A stretch of 64,000 nt of DNA from Thamnaconus septentrionalis (GCA_009823395.1 CM020503.1:3219001-3283000); one strand, 5' to 3'. Shown: positions 31,126-44,692, counted from the stretch's first letter. A program made the numbers and translations. Notes: generated from the sequence alone by a model not told the origin.

Positions 31126-31900
31126 GCAAAGGCTTTAAGAAACTCGCACTTGGTTCTGGTTTTACGTCGTTCCACTCCTGCAATAAGCCAAGATGTGAGG
31201 ATGAAACGTCATTTGTTTAATTTGGCCAAGGTTAAAATAAAATCTGAAATTTGCAGTCAAATATTTAGTAAAACAAACTTTATAGTCGTAAAATCAGGTT
31301 AGCAAAAAAAGAAAAAAAATCCTACTTAAATGTGATGAACTTAGTTGCGTTGTCATCTGTGACCTACACAGTCGAGGCTTCGGTGATTGAGTTAAATTTT
31401 AAATTCTTCAGAAGAGGTTTATGTGTCATGTGCTTTTCTGTCTTTTTGCGTGTGCGTGAGTGCGTGTGCACCTTGGCCTGTTTGCGCATGTGGATGAAGG
31501 GGCATGACAGACAGCCTTGGCACTTTTTCCTGACTCCCCATTGTTCCGAAACACCAAAGTAACAAAGTCAGAGTGACTAAACCATAGCGGGACCCTGACT
31601 CACCGCTTCTTTCACTACTTTGCGGAAAAAAAAAAAAAAAAAAAAAAAAAAATGTTATATTAAACAGACTGTGTTTTATAAATGCAGAGACCAAAGCCGA
31701 TTATGTATTATATATATGTAGTATTCTATAAAGTTGAATTCGCTTGCAGTACCATGCTTGTATTTACTGATAATAAACCGATGTTTTTAAATTGACAATT
31801 CAACAGAACACAATCACAACAGTTTGTTGTAAAAACGCGTTAGGACCCAAGATAATAGGGTCTACATTGTGGTCACGTTGGAGCAAGCAAGGTTTCGGCT

Positions 31901-31958
<58 letters not shown>

Positions 31959-32975
31959 CTTTGTGATACGATGAACAAGCGGGGCCTTTTTCCGTTTCTA
32001 ACGGAAGTCGTGGGCCTGTCGATAGGAGTAAATCTGGTTTCAGAAGCTGTTAAATGTTTTCCTGGCTCACCCCAGCCAGCCGCTTCCTCGGGAGCCCGCT
32101 GCACGCTGCTGATTATTTTATCGACATCCTCAATACAGACATATTCAGGAAACACTCGGCCTCTGATAGCCCGGGATCCGTTTTTCACATATTGTTGCAC
32201 TTCCTCTGACGGGGCAGCGAGGATGTGCTGACTTTCTTCTTGCTTGTCGAAGCGAAGAAAATAGAGAGGCGCACATGGCCTCATCGGATGGGAATAGAAA
32301 CTATAAAAAAACAAAACAAAACAGACAAACATAGTTTAAGAGCGGCATTCAAATTTATTTAAAAACATAATAGATATGAAAATGAAAAAAAAAAAGATCT
32401 CGATAGCATAAAAGAAAACAAAATAAAAGAAAATAAAAGAAAATAAAAGAAAATCAGCAAACTAGAAACTGGGAACCGTTGCGTTAAATATTATACATTT
32501 TGTAAAACTATTCCAAAAGTTAAAACCCATCAACTTCCAGGGTATTAAATAATACAATACACCCCATGAACAGCTTAGGCTATGTGACTAAACTTTAATT
32601 CACTTTAATGCTACGTTGTTTACCCCCTAACATTTTCTTCTATTCAAACCCATCCAAACCAATGTATTCATGTTGTGGTAAAAAGTAGTTGTGCTACGAC
32701 AAGAGAAATGTCCAAATTATCATGTGCCTTAAAAAACAAACAAAACCAGAAACCCTGACACATGAAGGTATCATACAGTCAGATACAGTCAGAACGAAAC
32801 ACTTTCAGATCATCGCTAATGTTGTACCAGTTGGACAGTTTTTTTTTTTCTTACTTTTTTTTTTTTCGCGCCGGGCCTGTCTCTCACTGATAGTGTTGTT
32901 TTGAGACACACGTCTGGCGGGGCTGGATCAGCTCACTTCCTATGGAAAAGCAACAGCAGTTTCGGGGCTTCGCAG

Positions 32976-33033
<58 letters not shown>

Positions 33034-35461
33034 AGCCGGAGCAGAAGAGGAGGAAGAGGAGGCGAGTGGCTGCTGTGCTTGGATGCCATCGGCTACAATC
33101 ACACCGCAGGGCAGGAAGCACATGAAGCGGATATTTGGCCATAGTCTTTCACTCTGTCACGACCTTCCTTAAAAGACAGCGCGCAGGCAGCAGCAGCAGC
33201 AGCGGCGGCGGCGGCAGCGGCAGCAGCAGGCTGGTGTGGCTGCAACCGGAGCCTCGGCCATTGTTCGCGCTGTGGCCATTAAAGTAGAGAGGAAACCAGA
33301 CAAGACAAAAACAGGCCGTGACCGTGGAGCGGCACGTAGCTGCAGTCTGATGCACACACTATCAACTCCATAAAAGAGGGCTGTCCAACTCTAATACACA
33401 GTGGGCCACACTTTAAAACTAAAGCGGCGGGCCAACGTTGATATTTATTGAAAAAAATATATATAAAAAAATCTTCCGGTAAATGACAGTGAGCCTTTTT
33501 TATATGAACCCAAATAAGTTTTGCTTCAACAATGAAAATAGAACAAGCAAAGCTTAATTCAATAAATAACTTTAAATTTAAATTTAAAAACACATCGAAA
33601 TAAATACAATGCAAAAAGAATCACATGCCTCTTTTTATCTGAAGCCTTCTGATTTAAATTTCAACAGTAACCTTTTTCCACTGGATCACAATAAATTTAA
33701 AAATAAAATAGCAATAATAAACCAATTAACTAATAATCATTTCCTTCAATGAACGTGCAACCATTCAAGCCCATGCCTTGGAGTAGCAAGGAAAAGTGCA
33801 AAAAGAAAACGTTACCCCTAAGTCTGTTTAAGTGAGTGAGCATTCTGGGATTTGTAGAAATAACAGCACATGCCAGCTCTAGTCAATACACGCAGAACCC
33901 GAAGCTTCAATTTTCCTGAATTCTAATTTAACAATGTATTTTTGATCGATGCCCTTAATGACACGCGCCCTGTTTTCTCTTTCCCCCACCCCTCCTCCTC
34001 CTCCTCCTCCTCTTCTTCTTTCTTCTTCTTCTTCGTCCTCCTCCTCTTTCTCGTCCAAAGGGAAGCCTCTGCTGTGGGCCCCCTTCATCCAGCGGCCCCT
34101 GCACAAGAGAAAAGGCGGCCAGGTTCGCTTCTCCAACGACCAGACCATCGAGCTGGAGAAGAAGTTCGACACGCAGAAGTACCTCTCCCCCCCGGAGAGG
34201 AAGAGGCTGGCCAAGATGCTGCAGCTCAGCGAGAGGCAGGTGGGCGCAACCCCAGCTGCTGCTGCTTTCACTCTAAATGTCAACCCAGTCCATCATTAAA
34301 CTTTCCTAATCATTGGTAGAAAATTAAACAAAGAAATATATTAAGAAATACTCCAATGTCCCTCTTTGATAACTGTTTTAATTTACCAGCATTTTCGAAA
34401 ACTGCCATTTCAAGAAAATGTGTTTCTATGGATGTTGCAGGTTTTGATATTGACTTCCTCTTTCTCACTTAATTATTGAGTGACCATTTGTCAATTTAAA
34501 AAAAAGATAGTTAAAATATTTTACTTCCCTGCAATTTTCGATTCAGAAAATGAAAATAACAAAAGAAGCGCTGCCTCTTTTTCGATGAAAGCAACAAAGA
34601 AAAACATACAGATAAAATGAGCGAAGAACAAATGAATGACTGAAATGTTTTTTCTAATACAACGCATATCAGAATGGCACAAAATACCAGCAGTTTCTTT
34701 TTTAAATTCCTGTGCGAAATAGCCACTCTGTTGCCCAACATGACTCTCGTTAAAATAAAATACATTGTTAGTTGTCCAAAATGTAAAATCCATGGGCTAC
34801 TGCACATCGAAAAATGTCGCAACCCCCCACCCTCACCCCCCCTCAAATTCACAGTATGTCGAAACCTCGACTTATGTATTATTGATTAGACCTGACGGTT
34901 AGAGGAAAGCCGTCTGAGTTCAGCATTAGTTTGTTTGTGTGTTTTCCGAATAAAATCTGTGCCAAGCAGTTAAAAAAAAGAATCATGCTGAGCCAAGTTC
35001 AATTGGTCTTGCAGGTTAAAACCTGGTTCCAGAACCGACGAGCGAAGTGGCGCAGACTAAAACAGGTGGGAGGACGTCTGTCTGTCCGTCTGTCTGTCTG
35101 TCTGTCTGTCTGTTTGTAATTCAATAATCTCATGTCCTCGTTTGGAACTGAACCGGCTGACTATGGATTGGTTGTGCGGCAGGAACACACCCAGGGCTGC
35201 AAGAGGGAGGCCGAGGAGGACAGCAGGAGGGCCGCCGGGAAACCGGAGGATCAGGTCACCGAACCCAGCGACCTGCACAGCCCGCATAGCGCGCACAGCG
35301 CGCACGGCCCGCCGTCACCGCACCTGTCCTCGCCCGGACTGTGCGCCCTCAGCGCGTCCGCGCAGCAGCCGCCGCACACGCAGCTGGACTCCCCGGTGTC
35401 CGACGATTCGGACCGGGACCTGGACATAGAGGACGAGGGCGAGCTGCCTGCTATCCCCTAG
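30241..35461 (+). CDS. hhex: Hematopoietically expressed homeobox protein, complete, 4 exons
   Basis: Homeodomain repressor needed for early liver, endothelial, thyroid and blood development, acting in the nucleus. Exons: 30241-30625, 34061-34239, 35015-35065, 35183-35461. They total 894 nt, 297 aa plus stop, in phase. The N-terminal repression region has an Eh1-like Groucho-binding motif FYIDNILG (18-25), a polyserine tract (about 31-50), then the family block APTLPSPNSSFTSVISPYRTP. The homeodomain spans about 145-204 with helix 3 KTWFQNRRAKWRRLK; the invariant W48, F49, N51 and R53 are all present and position 50 is Q. The tail is acidic, ending DLDIEDEGELPAIP. It is longer than human HHEX (270 aa), partly through the serine tract and tail. 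The exon 2 acceptor is AAG after a long pyrimidine tract. exoc6 follows on the same strand, as in mammals. Confidence 0.95.
30338..30385 (+). repeat. (TCC)n coding microsatellite encoding polyserine in hhex
   Basis: TCC units with a few TCT, TCA and TGC variants encode about 15 serines inside the hhex N-terminal repression domain, in frame. Confidence 0.9.
31050..31122 (+). repeat. (GA)n microsatellite in hhex intron 1
   Basis: About 36 GA units. A poly-A run follows at 31625-31652. Confidence 0.95.
31901..31957 (+). repeat. (GT)n microsatellite in hhex intron 1
   Basis: About 28 uninterrupted GT units. Confidence 0.95.
32979..33032 (+). repeat. (GT)n microsatellite in hhex intron 1
   Basis: About 26 GT units. 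A CAG/CGG-rich trinucleotide stretch follows at 33187-33231. Confidence 0.95.
33384..33760. mobile_element. Possible one-ended hAT-type fragment in hhex intron 1
   Basis: GGGCTGTCCAACTCTAATAC, then GTGGGCCACACTTT and GCGGGCCAACGTTG, resemble the ends of known hAT repeats. A matching right end and target duplication were not found, so this is tentative. Confidence 0.3.
35081..35114 (+). repeat. (CTGT)n repeat just after the hhex exon 3 donor
   Basis: About eight CTGT units inside the 117-bp intron 3, starting some 15 bp downstream of the donor. Confidence 0.9.
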
Positions 35462-35838
35462 CGGGGGTCAGGGAACAGACTGTGTCCCATCCGAGCTGCA
35501 CAACATCCACCAGCGGCCATCAGGGCTGACTGATTATCCTCTGTGTATATAACATGTCGTGTTTTGGTTTCTCTAAGTGTTCCTGTTTGTGCGTCTTGCT
35601 TAGTTGATGTCGATCTCAGTGTCGTTGTTTTGGTGTGTGGCCGTCATTTCGGATCACTTGTCACGTGTTTATTTGTGGTTTGTTTGTTGCCGAAAATGTG
35701 GCATTCAGTTAATTAAATCCGACGCTCAGATTCTTCTTCTTATTTTGTCTCATCTTGTCCATGTGTTTTGGCGTTTTTGCGACCAGAAGTCATTCAAGTG
35801 TGGAGTCGATTCGAGTCAGATTTTTTGCCTGTGGACCA

Positions 35839-35844
35839 AATAAA
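35839..35844 (+). terminator. hhex: hhex polyadenylation signal AATAAA
   Basis: Canonical hexamer about 380 nt beyond the hhex stop, followed by a T-rich stretch, consistent with the 3' end of the mRNA. Confidence 0.6.
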
Positions 35845-37300
35845 TCTAATCTAGTTTTAATAAGTTGAAAGTAAGTAAATCAGGCATAAGTGAATGAAAA
35901 GATTGAAGCGTATCAAAATGAACAAAAACCGTATGGAAAAATAGTCGTGCCAAAAAACCAAAAACAACAATTGATTAGAATTAAACCGGCCTCCCGTTTT
36001 ATTCTCAAAATTCAATCCTATTTTCGCTAAATGAAATTCAGTGAGGTTTTTTTTTGTCTGCTCCGATATACTCGCTTCTTCGAGGAACTTTTATTATAGT
36101 AGTATTATTCGTTTCTATTTGTCGTCATTTGATTTAGTATACTTGCTAAATCTGAACTAACTGTATTTAAAATTCTGGAATATTAAGATTTCACCCGCAG
36201 CAGCATTAAACCATAAAATAAACAATCACAGTGGAAGAAAAATAAATTATGTTCAGTAACAGACTGGAAAAAGTAAAAGAGGACAAAAAAAAAGAAAAAG
36301 AAAGAATACAATACCCCCCAAAAGTAAAACAGTAGATAACGGTTTTTTTTTTTTTTTTTTGTCTCAAAATACAGTTATACCCCCAGTTCCAAAATATTAG
36401 TGACAGTGGAAGTGCAATTAAGCCATTATTTAAGGCAGATTATTGACCAAGGTTGGTGTGTTTGTCAAATTACTTCAGAGTCCAGTCAGGAAATTTGAAA
36501 GTGTCATCACCATGGACTCTTCTGCATTTGGTAATTGAGAATCTAGTTATTAGATTGGATTGAATTGAATTGGGAGAAATAGAGAAGTGCTTGGTTTGAA
36601 CAGAAGCAGCCTGCAGATGTTGATGCTTTTTGATGATGTGTAGCTGCAAATGCTGGTGGCAGTTAGATCAAAATGCAAGCTGGTCGGCCTGCTCAGAACA
36701 CATTTACCAGAGATTCAGGGGCAGCCGCAGATCAGTTAGCAGTTAAATTCATTTTAATGGTTGTCACGTCACCACATTTAACTTCAAAAAGCTTATCATG
36801 TCCCCAAACTAACAATGTGAGTGGGAGTTTTCTGTAAGTAGATTAGGTTAATGATTGAGTGAACCCTCAGAAGAGAAGAGGCAGCAGGGAGATAGCTGGG
36901 AGACTGATTGATAGTCATGCAATATGTTAACAGTATTTCGTTTGGATTAGAAAGTCGCTTGTTGAGGCTTATTAAACTCCTGGAGGCAACAAATAGATAA
37001 GCTGTGAAACATTTAGGGCAAAACATGTTTCTCTCATATCCCCTTGTTTGAGTCTCATCCCAGGTTCAGCGACCTCACACGCATACATGACTATTCCAAA
37101 ACCAACAGTATGCACATTGATTCTAGACTTTGTATTGTGTAATGCTTCACAAATCGTGCAGGGTAAAGTCAACATTTGGAGGCATAGCAAACACAGTTGG
37201 TCAGTGAAATGTTCAGCTGATCGCTGGCGGAATCAAAAGATCACTCACTAAACACACACAGGTACTCACGTACGCACCTTCGCACATGCACACACGCACG

Positions 37301-37348
<48 letters not shown>

Positions 37349-37997
37349 ACACAGATTTTTAAAAAATGGGTTAAAGTTCCTTAAAAATAAAAACGCAAAA
37401 ATACATATTTCATTGATAGGATTAAATTCTTAGATGCTCCAATATATTTCACAATTCAGAGAAGACCACGAGGATGATGTGCACCGCCTGTATCATTCAA
37501 CCTAATACATGTCTAACATAGTCATCATACATTGTGGCAGAATGAATGTTAATAATAACAACAGCAATGTATACAATAATGTTAGTTTGGCCAAGTAATT
37601 TTGTTTGATACAAATCCATTGTAATTTTTAATATGAAATTCAAATGAGGAAATCACACAGAGGGAAACTCCTTGAAGCTGATCCCAGGTGAGGTTTCTAG
37701 TAGAGGGGCCACAGGAGAATATATTCAGCACACTGGTGTAGTGCAGGGTATACCCAGATATATGGAGTATACCAACTTATTTCTATCCTTTGCTGAATGG
37801 TTGATTAAACAAAGATCTCTCCACTACATCACTGCTAATACATATATTTATATACATACATATCTTTTTGATGTTCAACTGATCTGTGTGTGGGTGTGGG
37901 TGTGTGTGTGTGTCTGTGTGTGTCTGTCTGTCTGTCCGTCCTTGTGTTATTGGCAGAGCCAAGTTAATGTGTGGTTATATTTGAACGGCTGAGGAAT

Positions 37998-38260
37998 GTG
38001 TTGACTGTTGACCTTGGCCAAATGGAGCTATTATCTCTCCCCTCAGCCGAAGCCGCCCTCAACAGAGCTGATAAATTAATGAGAGAAAACAAGGCGTACA
38101 TCGATACCTCTGTCGCCTGCAGCCACACAGATTGAGAAAAAAAGAGAAGAAAGAAATGGAGTGGGGGTTGAAGACAGTCAACTTCAATTCAGTCGCTGAT
38201 AAAAGCCCAGCACAATACATGCTTGGAAAATAAACTTCCTCAAGAAAAAAAGATGTATTT
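37998..38260 (+). promoter_or_regulatory. Candidate enhancer with three GATA motifs
   Basis: GATA cores occur at 38031 (TTATCT), 38068 (CTGATAA) and 38196 (CTGATAA), with a homeobox-type TAAATTAATGAG beside the second. It lies about 2.6 kb beyond the hhex stop. GATA factors are known regulators of blood and endothelial genes, so an hhex enhancer is plausible. This is inference from motifs and position. Confidence 0.3.
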
Positions 38261-41200
38261 AAGCTTAAAACTGCATCATATGTTTGGATAGATATTAGAT
38301 ATTGTAGGATTCATTTTCATTTAAATTATGTTCACTGGCAATAGATACAAAACGTATCTTTTTTTTTTTAAACTTTTGATAGGTAATAAAATCAAATTAT
38401 AGTTAATATGTTCCTTTTCTGTTGAAATGGTTATAGTGCTAACCCTAACCTCCAAAACCTAACACCTCTGCACAGGTGTTTGTAATATTCAGTTGTACAA
38501 AATCAGTTGTAGTATTTTTTTTGGCTTATGTTAACTATCATGCCTCACTTTGGTATATCTTTCCAAAGCTTTGCAACAATTTTTTTTTTCTCGGCATCTC
38601 ACATACTGCTGATCTTACAATCAGAACAAGCCATGCTAATGATGCTAATGATGTTATCTTTGACCGTACACAACTATCCTTTCTGCCTTTTTTTCTCCAC
38701 TTGGAAACTCATACGCTGAGTATGTGTGAATATGAATGGAATGTTTGAAAGTGGAGACAAGGTTACTCCCTGTTTTTGCCTGCCTGCTTTTCAATAGCCA
38801 GTAGATTTAAAATCAATTCTTTATCTTGTGGAGCAGCCAATACCTGATCGCCACTTTCAGAGATTGGCCTGATGTTTGCCTGATTTGGAGGGCTGCATAA
38901 ACATCTTGACTCTGCCACATGGGTAGTATCTAGTTTTGTCTGCACAGGTGTATGGAACAGTAACATACTCTTTTCCATAGTTTGAGTAGAGTCTTGCTGC
39001 AGACGCAGCGTTTCAGGTCAATGTGTTGCACGATTACTCTTCAGGGTGTTTCTAATTGTAGAACAGAAACCACACCATAAGTGTCATAAAGGTACAACAA
39101 AACATCACAGCAAACTGGCCTGTTTTGTGGAAAATACATTTCTGCTAACACATTGAGTGTAACAAATGATTCTTAAAGATTGTGTGGAAGATTCACAATA
39201 ATAACAAATTGCCAGCAATTATCATTGTACTATTTGCCTGATCTGAAGGGATGAGATCCCAGCTGTTGGATGGTTATAAAGACAGGTGGTTCACGGCTGA
39301 GATGACATCCGCATGTTTATTCCAGCCTGATATGATAAATCTAGATTTAATGTTATTGATCTGAGCAAGGAGATCTGACCACAGGGCCACCTTGACACTG
39401 TTTTACACATAATGACTCTTTTCATACAGGAACAGAAATATCTATGTTTCATTAAAATTGAGTGATTAATTATTTACTGGAATAATACTAAGAAAAAAAC
39501 CTATCAGAGCCAAAGTGAGCCTCACACAATCCTCTTAACATAACAACATATTGTAAGATGTACAGCTGTTTTCTTTCTTTCTTTCTTTCTTTTTAAATCA
39601 TACTTTTTAAAAAAAAAAAAAAACAACAACAAAAAAAACAGTTTGTGTGTTACGTTGGTAGACTTCTCCTTTCAAAGACAAGACATCCGTGCTGCCCTCG
39701 GTGTCTCAAAGCCAGCTGAATGGGTAGACTTTCAAGCGAGACACTGCTGGCATCAGTGTTTAAAAGAAAGAAGTGAAACCAGCGCGTTAGCTGCTCAAAA
39801 CAGCATGTCAGTGGGACAGCTGCTCCAGGCAAACTAGCGAGCAAATGTAGACTGCACACACATGCTTTGCAGCTCAGATCTATCACATGAAGGCCCGTGC
39901 TTTGTAAAGCAGTGTGGTTTGAAGATAGCTGGAGGGGGATTCTAGCCAGGCAGTGCGAAGGTGTCCTTCCTCTTATACTGGATAATTCCTTTTGAAAGGT
40001 TTTGTACAGAGATCAACTCTGGGATTTGTTCTGGCTACCACGGTGCACAAGGTTGCAACCAATTATTTGAAATGGAAGGAAAAATTGTTTACAATCTGAA
40101 GAGCCACATTATATAACTACATCAATAAGAAGCACTTTGTAACAACAGAGCAGGCAGTTTTTTTCTGAACAGAAAAGAGGAGCAATAAAAAGAACAAAAA
40201 AAAGAAATTGAAATTGAAATAACAAAAAGGTCTTGCACTCCAGTCTCTGAGTCATTCTAAAGCATTCCTCCTTGCTGACTTTACAACTTCAAGGGTTAGA
40301 GTCCACAAGCAAAAGATTGCATATTGAGACATTAATTCTGAGAATAATTGATCACACATGAGGGCTGGGCAACCATTTGCTGCAATGAAAAAAAAGGAGA
40401 CAGCAGCAGTGGGGGCAGTAGCGGAGATAATTCCTCTGGCAGCTAAGGAGACATCACTCACCGATTGGTGGGTGCACTCAAGTATACTATTTGCTTTTCA
40501 ATTAACCATATCCAAATGGAAAAACAGGAGGTTTTAAAAGTATTCACACAGTAGTTTAAGAGCACTGGATTTTCTGCTTCACCATACAATTTAGACAGAG
40601 TCCATCTTAATGATTACCTGCTCAAACAGGCTGCCTAGGCAAAGCACACACACTGATAATAAATAGTTATGGCCAAATGTTGCTAACATCCGACCGAATT
40701 AAGGTGCCATTAGAATCCAAGTGACATTTTAGAAACCATTAATAGAGTATATCCCAAGAGTGGGTGGTTGGCTACTGAAAAGCGAGAATGTTTCCATTGT
40801 GATGTGATGGAAAGCAGCTCAAGGGTACAGAGCAGCACAGTGAATTATAAACCATCTTAAACAACCATGAATGTTTACAAAACAATAGAGGTGTAATTGA
40901 TCAAATCAAGTTTAACTAGACTAGAGTTTATTCCACTACACTAATAAATGTATCTATGGAACATGATTAGGAAAGTGTCAATAAAGAAGATTGTAAAAGT
41001 ATGATATGATCAGCCACAAACCGGACAATTTTCTGTGCCAGTTTTTTTGTGTTTATTGTGACAATCCGCAAGGATAAATCATCTGCATGGATGAAACACT
41101 TATTGCAGTGTAGATTGACAATTACCATTAAGCTGAATACTATAAGGCCAACCTACTCAAGCCTTGTAAACTCATTAAAGAATCTTAAAATGTAGCCTGA

Positions 41201-41952
41201 ATCAGACAGAAAGTCAAGAAAGACAGGGGAGTGCAGGAGATCAGTGATTGTGCTCATGGAGCCAGTCAGAAGATGAGAAGCAAAGTTTTATCTTATGCAG
41301 GGGCGGATTCGAGCAGGTTGATCATTACCCATATTCATAGAGTTATAGTAGTCTAAGCGTGAAGTGATAAAAGCATGGACAACTCTCTCAAAATCAATGG
41401 GACACAGATACAGCTTGCCTTTAGCCAGCCAGCATTAACAGCTGATAAAAACATGTTTTTTTTTTAATAACAAAACTCATCTGCTTGTCAAATTTTTGAA
41501 GGAGAAAACAAAGATTGTTTCAATGACATTTATTATCTGTTGTAAGGGCTCCAAAGTAGCTACCAAGGTCATCAGCCAGATCCATGGTGTAAAATTAAGC
41601 TGTATCTTGTGGTCATTTACAGTCAATTAAGACAAAAAGAGGTCAACCCTGTTTTTTTGGTCTTGGATGTTGCACAAGCTGTTACTTGTACAATGTTGTT
41701 ACTTGTGGTTAATTTTTTTTTTTGCCACTATGAAAAAAGTGTCTGCCAGAAAGTGTTTTAGAGCACGTTTCAGGCCATTTGGCCCGAAAATTGGCCTTTT
41801 TTATACACTTTTCTCAAAATTGAAAAAGATATTGGTGGCGCTATTATCACCAAATTTTAGGGACTTTTAGCTGGGCTCAGTCCGACCCTGAAACTGCTTC
41901 AATGGTGCTTGTGGGACTTTCCTAGCCAAAGAAATGAAGTTAAAACCAAGAG

Positions 41953-42040
41953 CTAGGGTTAGGGTTAGGTTTGGCGCTAGGGTTAGGGCTGGGGCTAAGG
42001 TTAGGGTTAGAGTTGGGGATGGGGTAAAGATTAGGGTTGT
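41953..42040 (+). repeat. Interstitial telomere-like (TTAGGG)n repeat
   Basis: Degenerate array with perfect GGGTTAGGGTTAGG stretches at the left and around 41979 and 42000, interspersed with GGGCTGGGG and TTGGGG variants. Confidence 0.85.
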
Positions 42041-43189
42041 AAAATTTTAACAGTGCATAAGTTTTCGTCAGTACTGATAGGGTTCCAAAATGTATTAGGA
42101 ACTTGCAATCATTTTTTTCCCCACTTTTCCAGGAACTTTAAGTGCTGTCAACATGTTTTTCTTCACAATTTTTTTCTAACAATTTTGTCACAATTACAAG
42201 GAAGCTAATTAAAAAGTAACGCGGACTGACTGCATGCACTTTCCATGGAAGAATTGCAAGATGGATGAGTGAGATTTCAGAATTGAAATGTATGGATAAA
42301 AGCCGATTCATAATTCTTTTAGCAATCTTCAGTTTCCAATTCCAATTCCAAAATGCAGGCAGCATTTTAACCTGAAGCCTGTAGTACTAATCAAACATTT
42401 TTCGAGGGAGCAACACTGCTTACCACCATCAAACAAATTTTGAATATAAAGGTTTTTTCTCATATGTAATATGAGAAAAAAAAAATCACATTCTCAAGAT
42501 AGACAGATAGATAGATAGAAAGATAGATTGATAGAAGTAGTGCGTTTTCACCCTGAAACTCCTCTATCTATCTGAGTTCAAGCTCCTTTACATAGTCTAA
42601 ATTCAGTGACGGTACCCGCAGGATTTGCCTAACCACCAACAAGCTATCTGAGAGTACACATGTGTGAACTCGGGTGTACGGATGTGCTACATTACTTAAC
42701 CCCTTGTCTGCCTGCGTGCGTGCGTGAATGCAAGTGCGCGTGTCTGCCTCTTTCACTTCTCCAATCTAAATAAACAACGAGCCAGTGTCACAACCATGGC
42801 AGACAGATGAGTGGAACTGCATGCACATATTTTCAGACACGTACAAAATCCACCATGAAATTGATGATTACAAGCCACACTATGTTGTGTTTCTACTTTA
42901 AAATGACAGTAAATGGAATTACAAAAAACATTTTTGCAATTCATTAACTTGGTGATTGATACAGTGTGCCTGGCCAGTAGAGGACAGGTATTGGACGAAG
43001 TAGCTGGTGTCAGTACAGACATACTGGGTTGAGAAGGTGCTTGGCAGGCGACCACAGTTATATAGTGCAATACCCAGCCAGCCAGGTCTGTAATAGTAAT
43101 GGAAGGAGTGTTATTCTCCATGAAACAAGTCAGCTGATTGTAAAAAAGGTTTTGAAACTACTATTTCAAGGTGTGTGTGTGTGTGTGTG

Positions 43190-43378
43190 AGAGAGAGTAC
43201 GAATGGTTGTTTGTCTATGTTTGTCTCTGTCTATGTGGCCTTGCAATGAACTGGCATTTGTCCTGGCAACTTGTCCATGGTGTCACCCTGCCTTAGCCCC
43301 TATGACAGCTGAGATACGCTCCAGTAAACCCCCTTAAACCTGAGCTCAGGAGAAGCGGGTATTGAATTTGGATGGATA
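43190..43378 (+). mobile_element. tRNA-like SINE, 3' part only
   Basis: Carries GGTGTCACCCTGCC and ATGACAGCTGAGATACGCTC and ends near TTTGGATGGAT. The tRNA-like head is missing. Confidence 0.7.
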
Positions 43379-43875
43379 TTTCATGGTAGAAATCTTCATA
43401 CTGTATAATTATAAGTTGTGTATAATGTTCCCTATGAAAGTTTACCACTATTCCCAGTCCTGATGAGGCCTGTGCTTTCTTCTTGGCCATCTGATTTTTA
43501 GAAAGCACTGTTTGTTCTGCTACTAGAGGTGACTAACACTGTTGGATAATGCAATGTATTTGCAATTTCCTTTTGTGGCTACGTTATATGACATGTATTC
43601 TTCCTTTAGAGTGTTAGTCGCGTATGTTATGCAAGATTTAACCCCTTGACGTCACAGCTGTTCTACATGATCCAGGTTTTATTTGTTATTTTCACAGAAT
43701 CAGGTAAATTAAAAATCTGTTTGACAGCAATCAGCAGAAAGCGACAAACATTTATTTGATTTTAATTTGTGCAGAATGTTGAGGTTGATCCATTTGGTTT
43801 TGGCTTTGGTGGCAGTGGTAAAAATGGTAACGGTAAAGCTGACAAAGACTTTTTAAATTGGACATTAATGTCAAC

Positions 43876-43977
43876 AGGGGGTACCCTGTACCCTTCACCC
43901 AAAGACAAGGGACAGCACTCAGTGACACCCTGAGTGCAGGAGAAATGGGAATGGAAAATGGTTGGTCGGATGGATAT
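43876..43977 (+). mobile_element. Short SINE 3' fragment
   Basis: Weak match to the SINE tail (CACCCTGAGTGCAGGAGAAATGG, then TCGGATGGAT written as separate short words in the sequence). Divergent. Confidence 0.45.
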
Positions 43978-44555
43978 TAATGCAAATGTATCCATATAAA
44001 ATGTATCCGTCTCTCTGGTGAATTTTTGCTGAAAAAATAACCAAAAGTCACCAGTTTTTGAGGGTGTTTCGGAGAAAAACAGGGGAATCAATCTGAATAG
44101 TAGGGGAAGATGGACTGATAAGGGTAGAACAAGTGTCTTTCAACATTCCCTCTGGTTCTGTCCTCTTAAAGGAGACTGCTGAGAGGTTTATGTCTGCTGA
44201 GCAACAACCATGCATGTCTGTGTGTGTCTTTGTGCATGTTCTATGTGTGCTGGAGTGAATAATGAATGTTGCTGAGTAGACTGGAGAGACACTCAAAGAC
44301 CCATCAGAGCTCTTTGTCCTGCTTGGAGAGCTCTTCGCAGAAACAAATATCTACAAACCCAGCAACGTTGTTCATTAAGTGCAGTTCCTCCTAAAAGGAA
44401 ATGCATTTATTATCTTAATGTGGTTGTGCAGCAGATAGGTCGCATTCTATGGTGTGTCAATCTGCTGGACCAATATGTGAATAAAAGCAAAAAACAGATG
44501 ATGTTCGGATAACAAATTTGCAATCAGAGTAGTATTTGTGTAAATATTTAGTTCA

Positions 44556-44692
44556 TTTGGCCCTGTAATGAACAAGTGACTTGTCTGGGGTGTACTCTGC
44601 CTTTGCCCTAATGACACCTCCAGCAGATCCCCCAACCCTGAGTGCATGGAGGAAGCAGGTATAGAAAATGAATGGATGGATGGATGGATGGA
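44556..44692 (+). mobile_element. tRNA-like SINE, 3' part with (GGAT)n tail
   Basis: Includes TGTCTGGGGTGTACTCTGCC and CTCCAGCAGATCCCC, followed by ATGAATGGATGGATGG. The head is missing. Confidence 0.65.
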
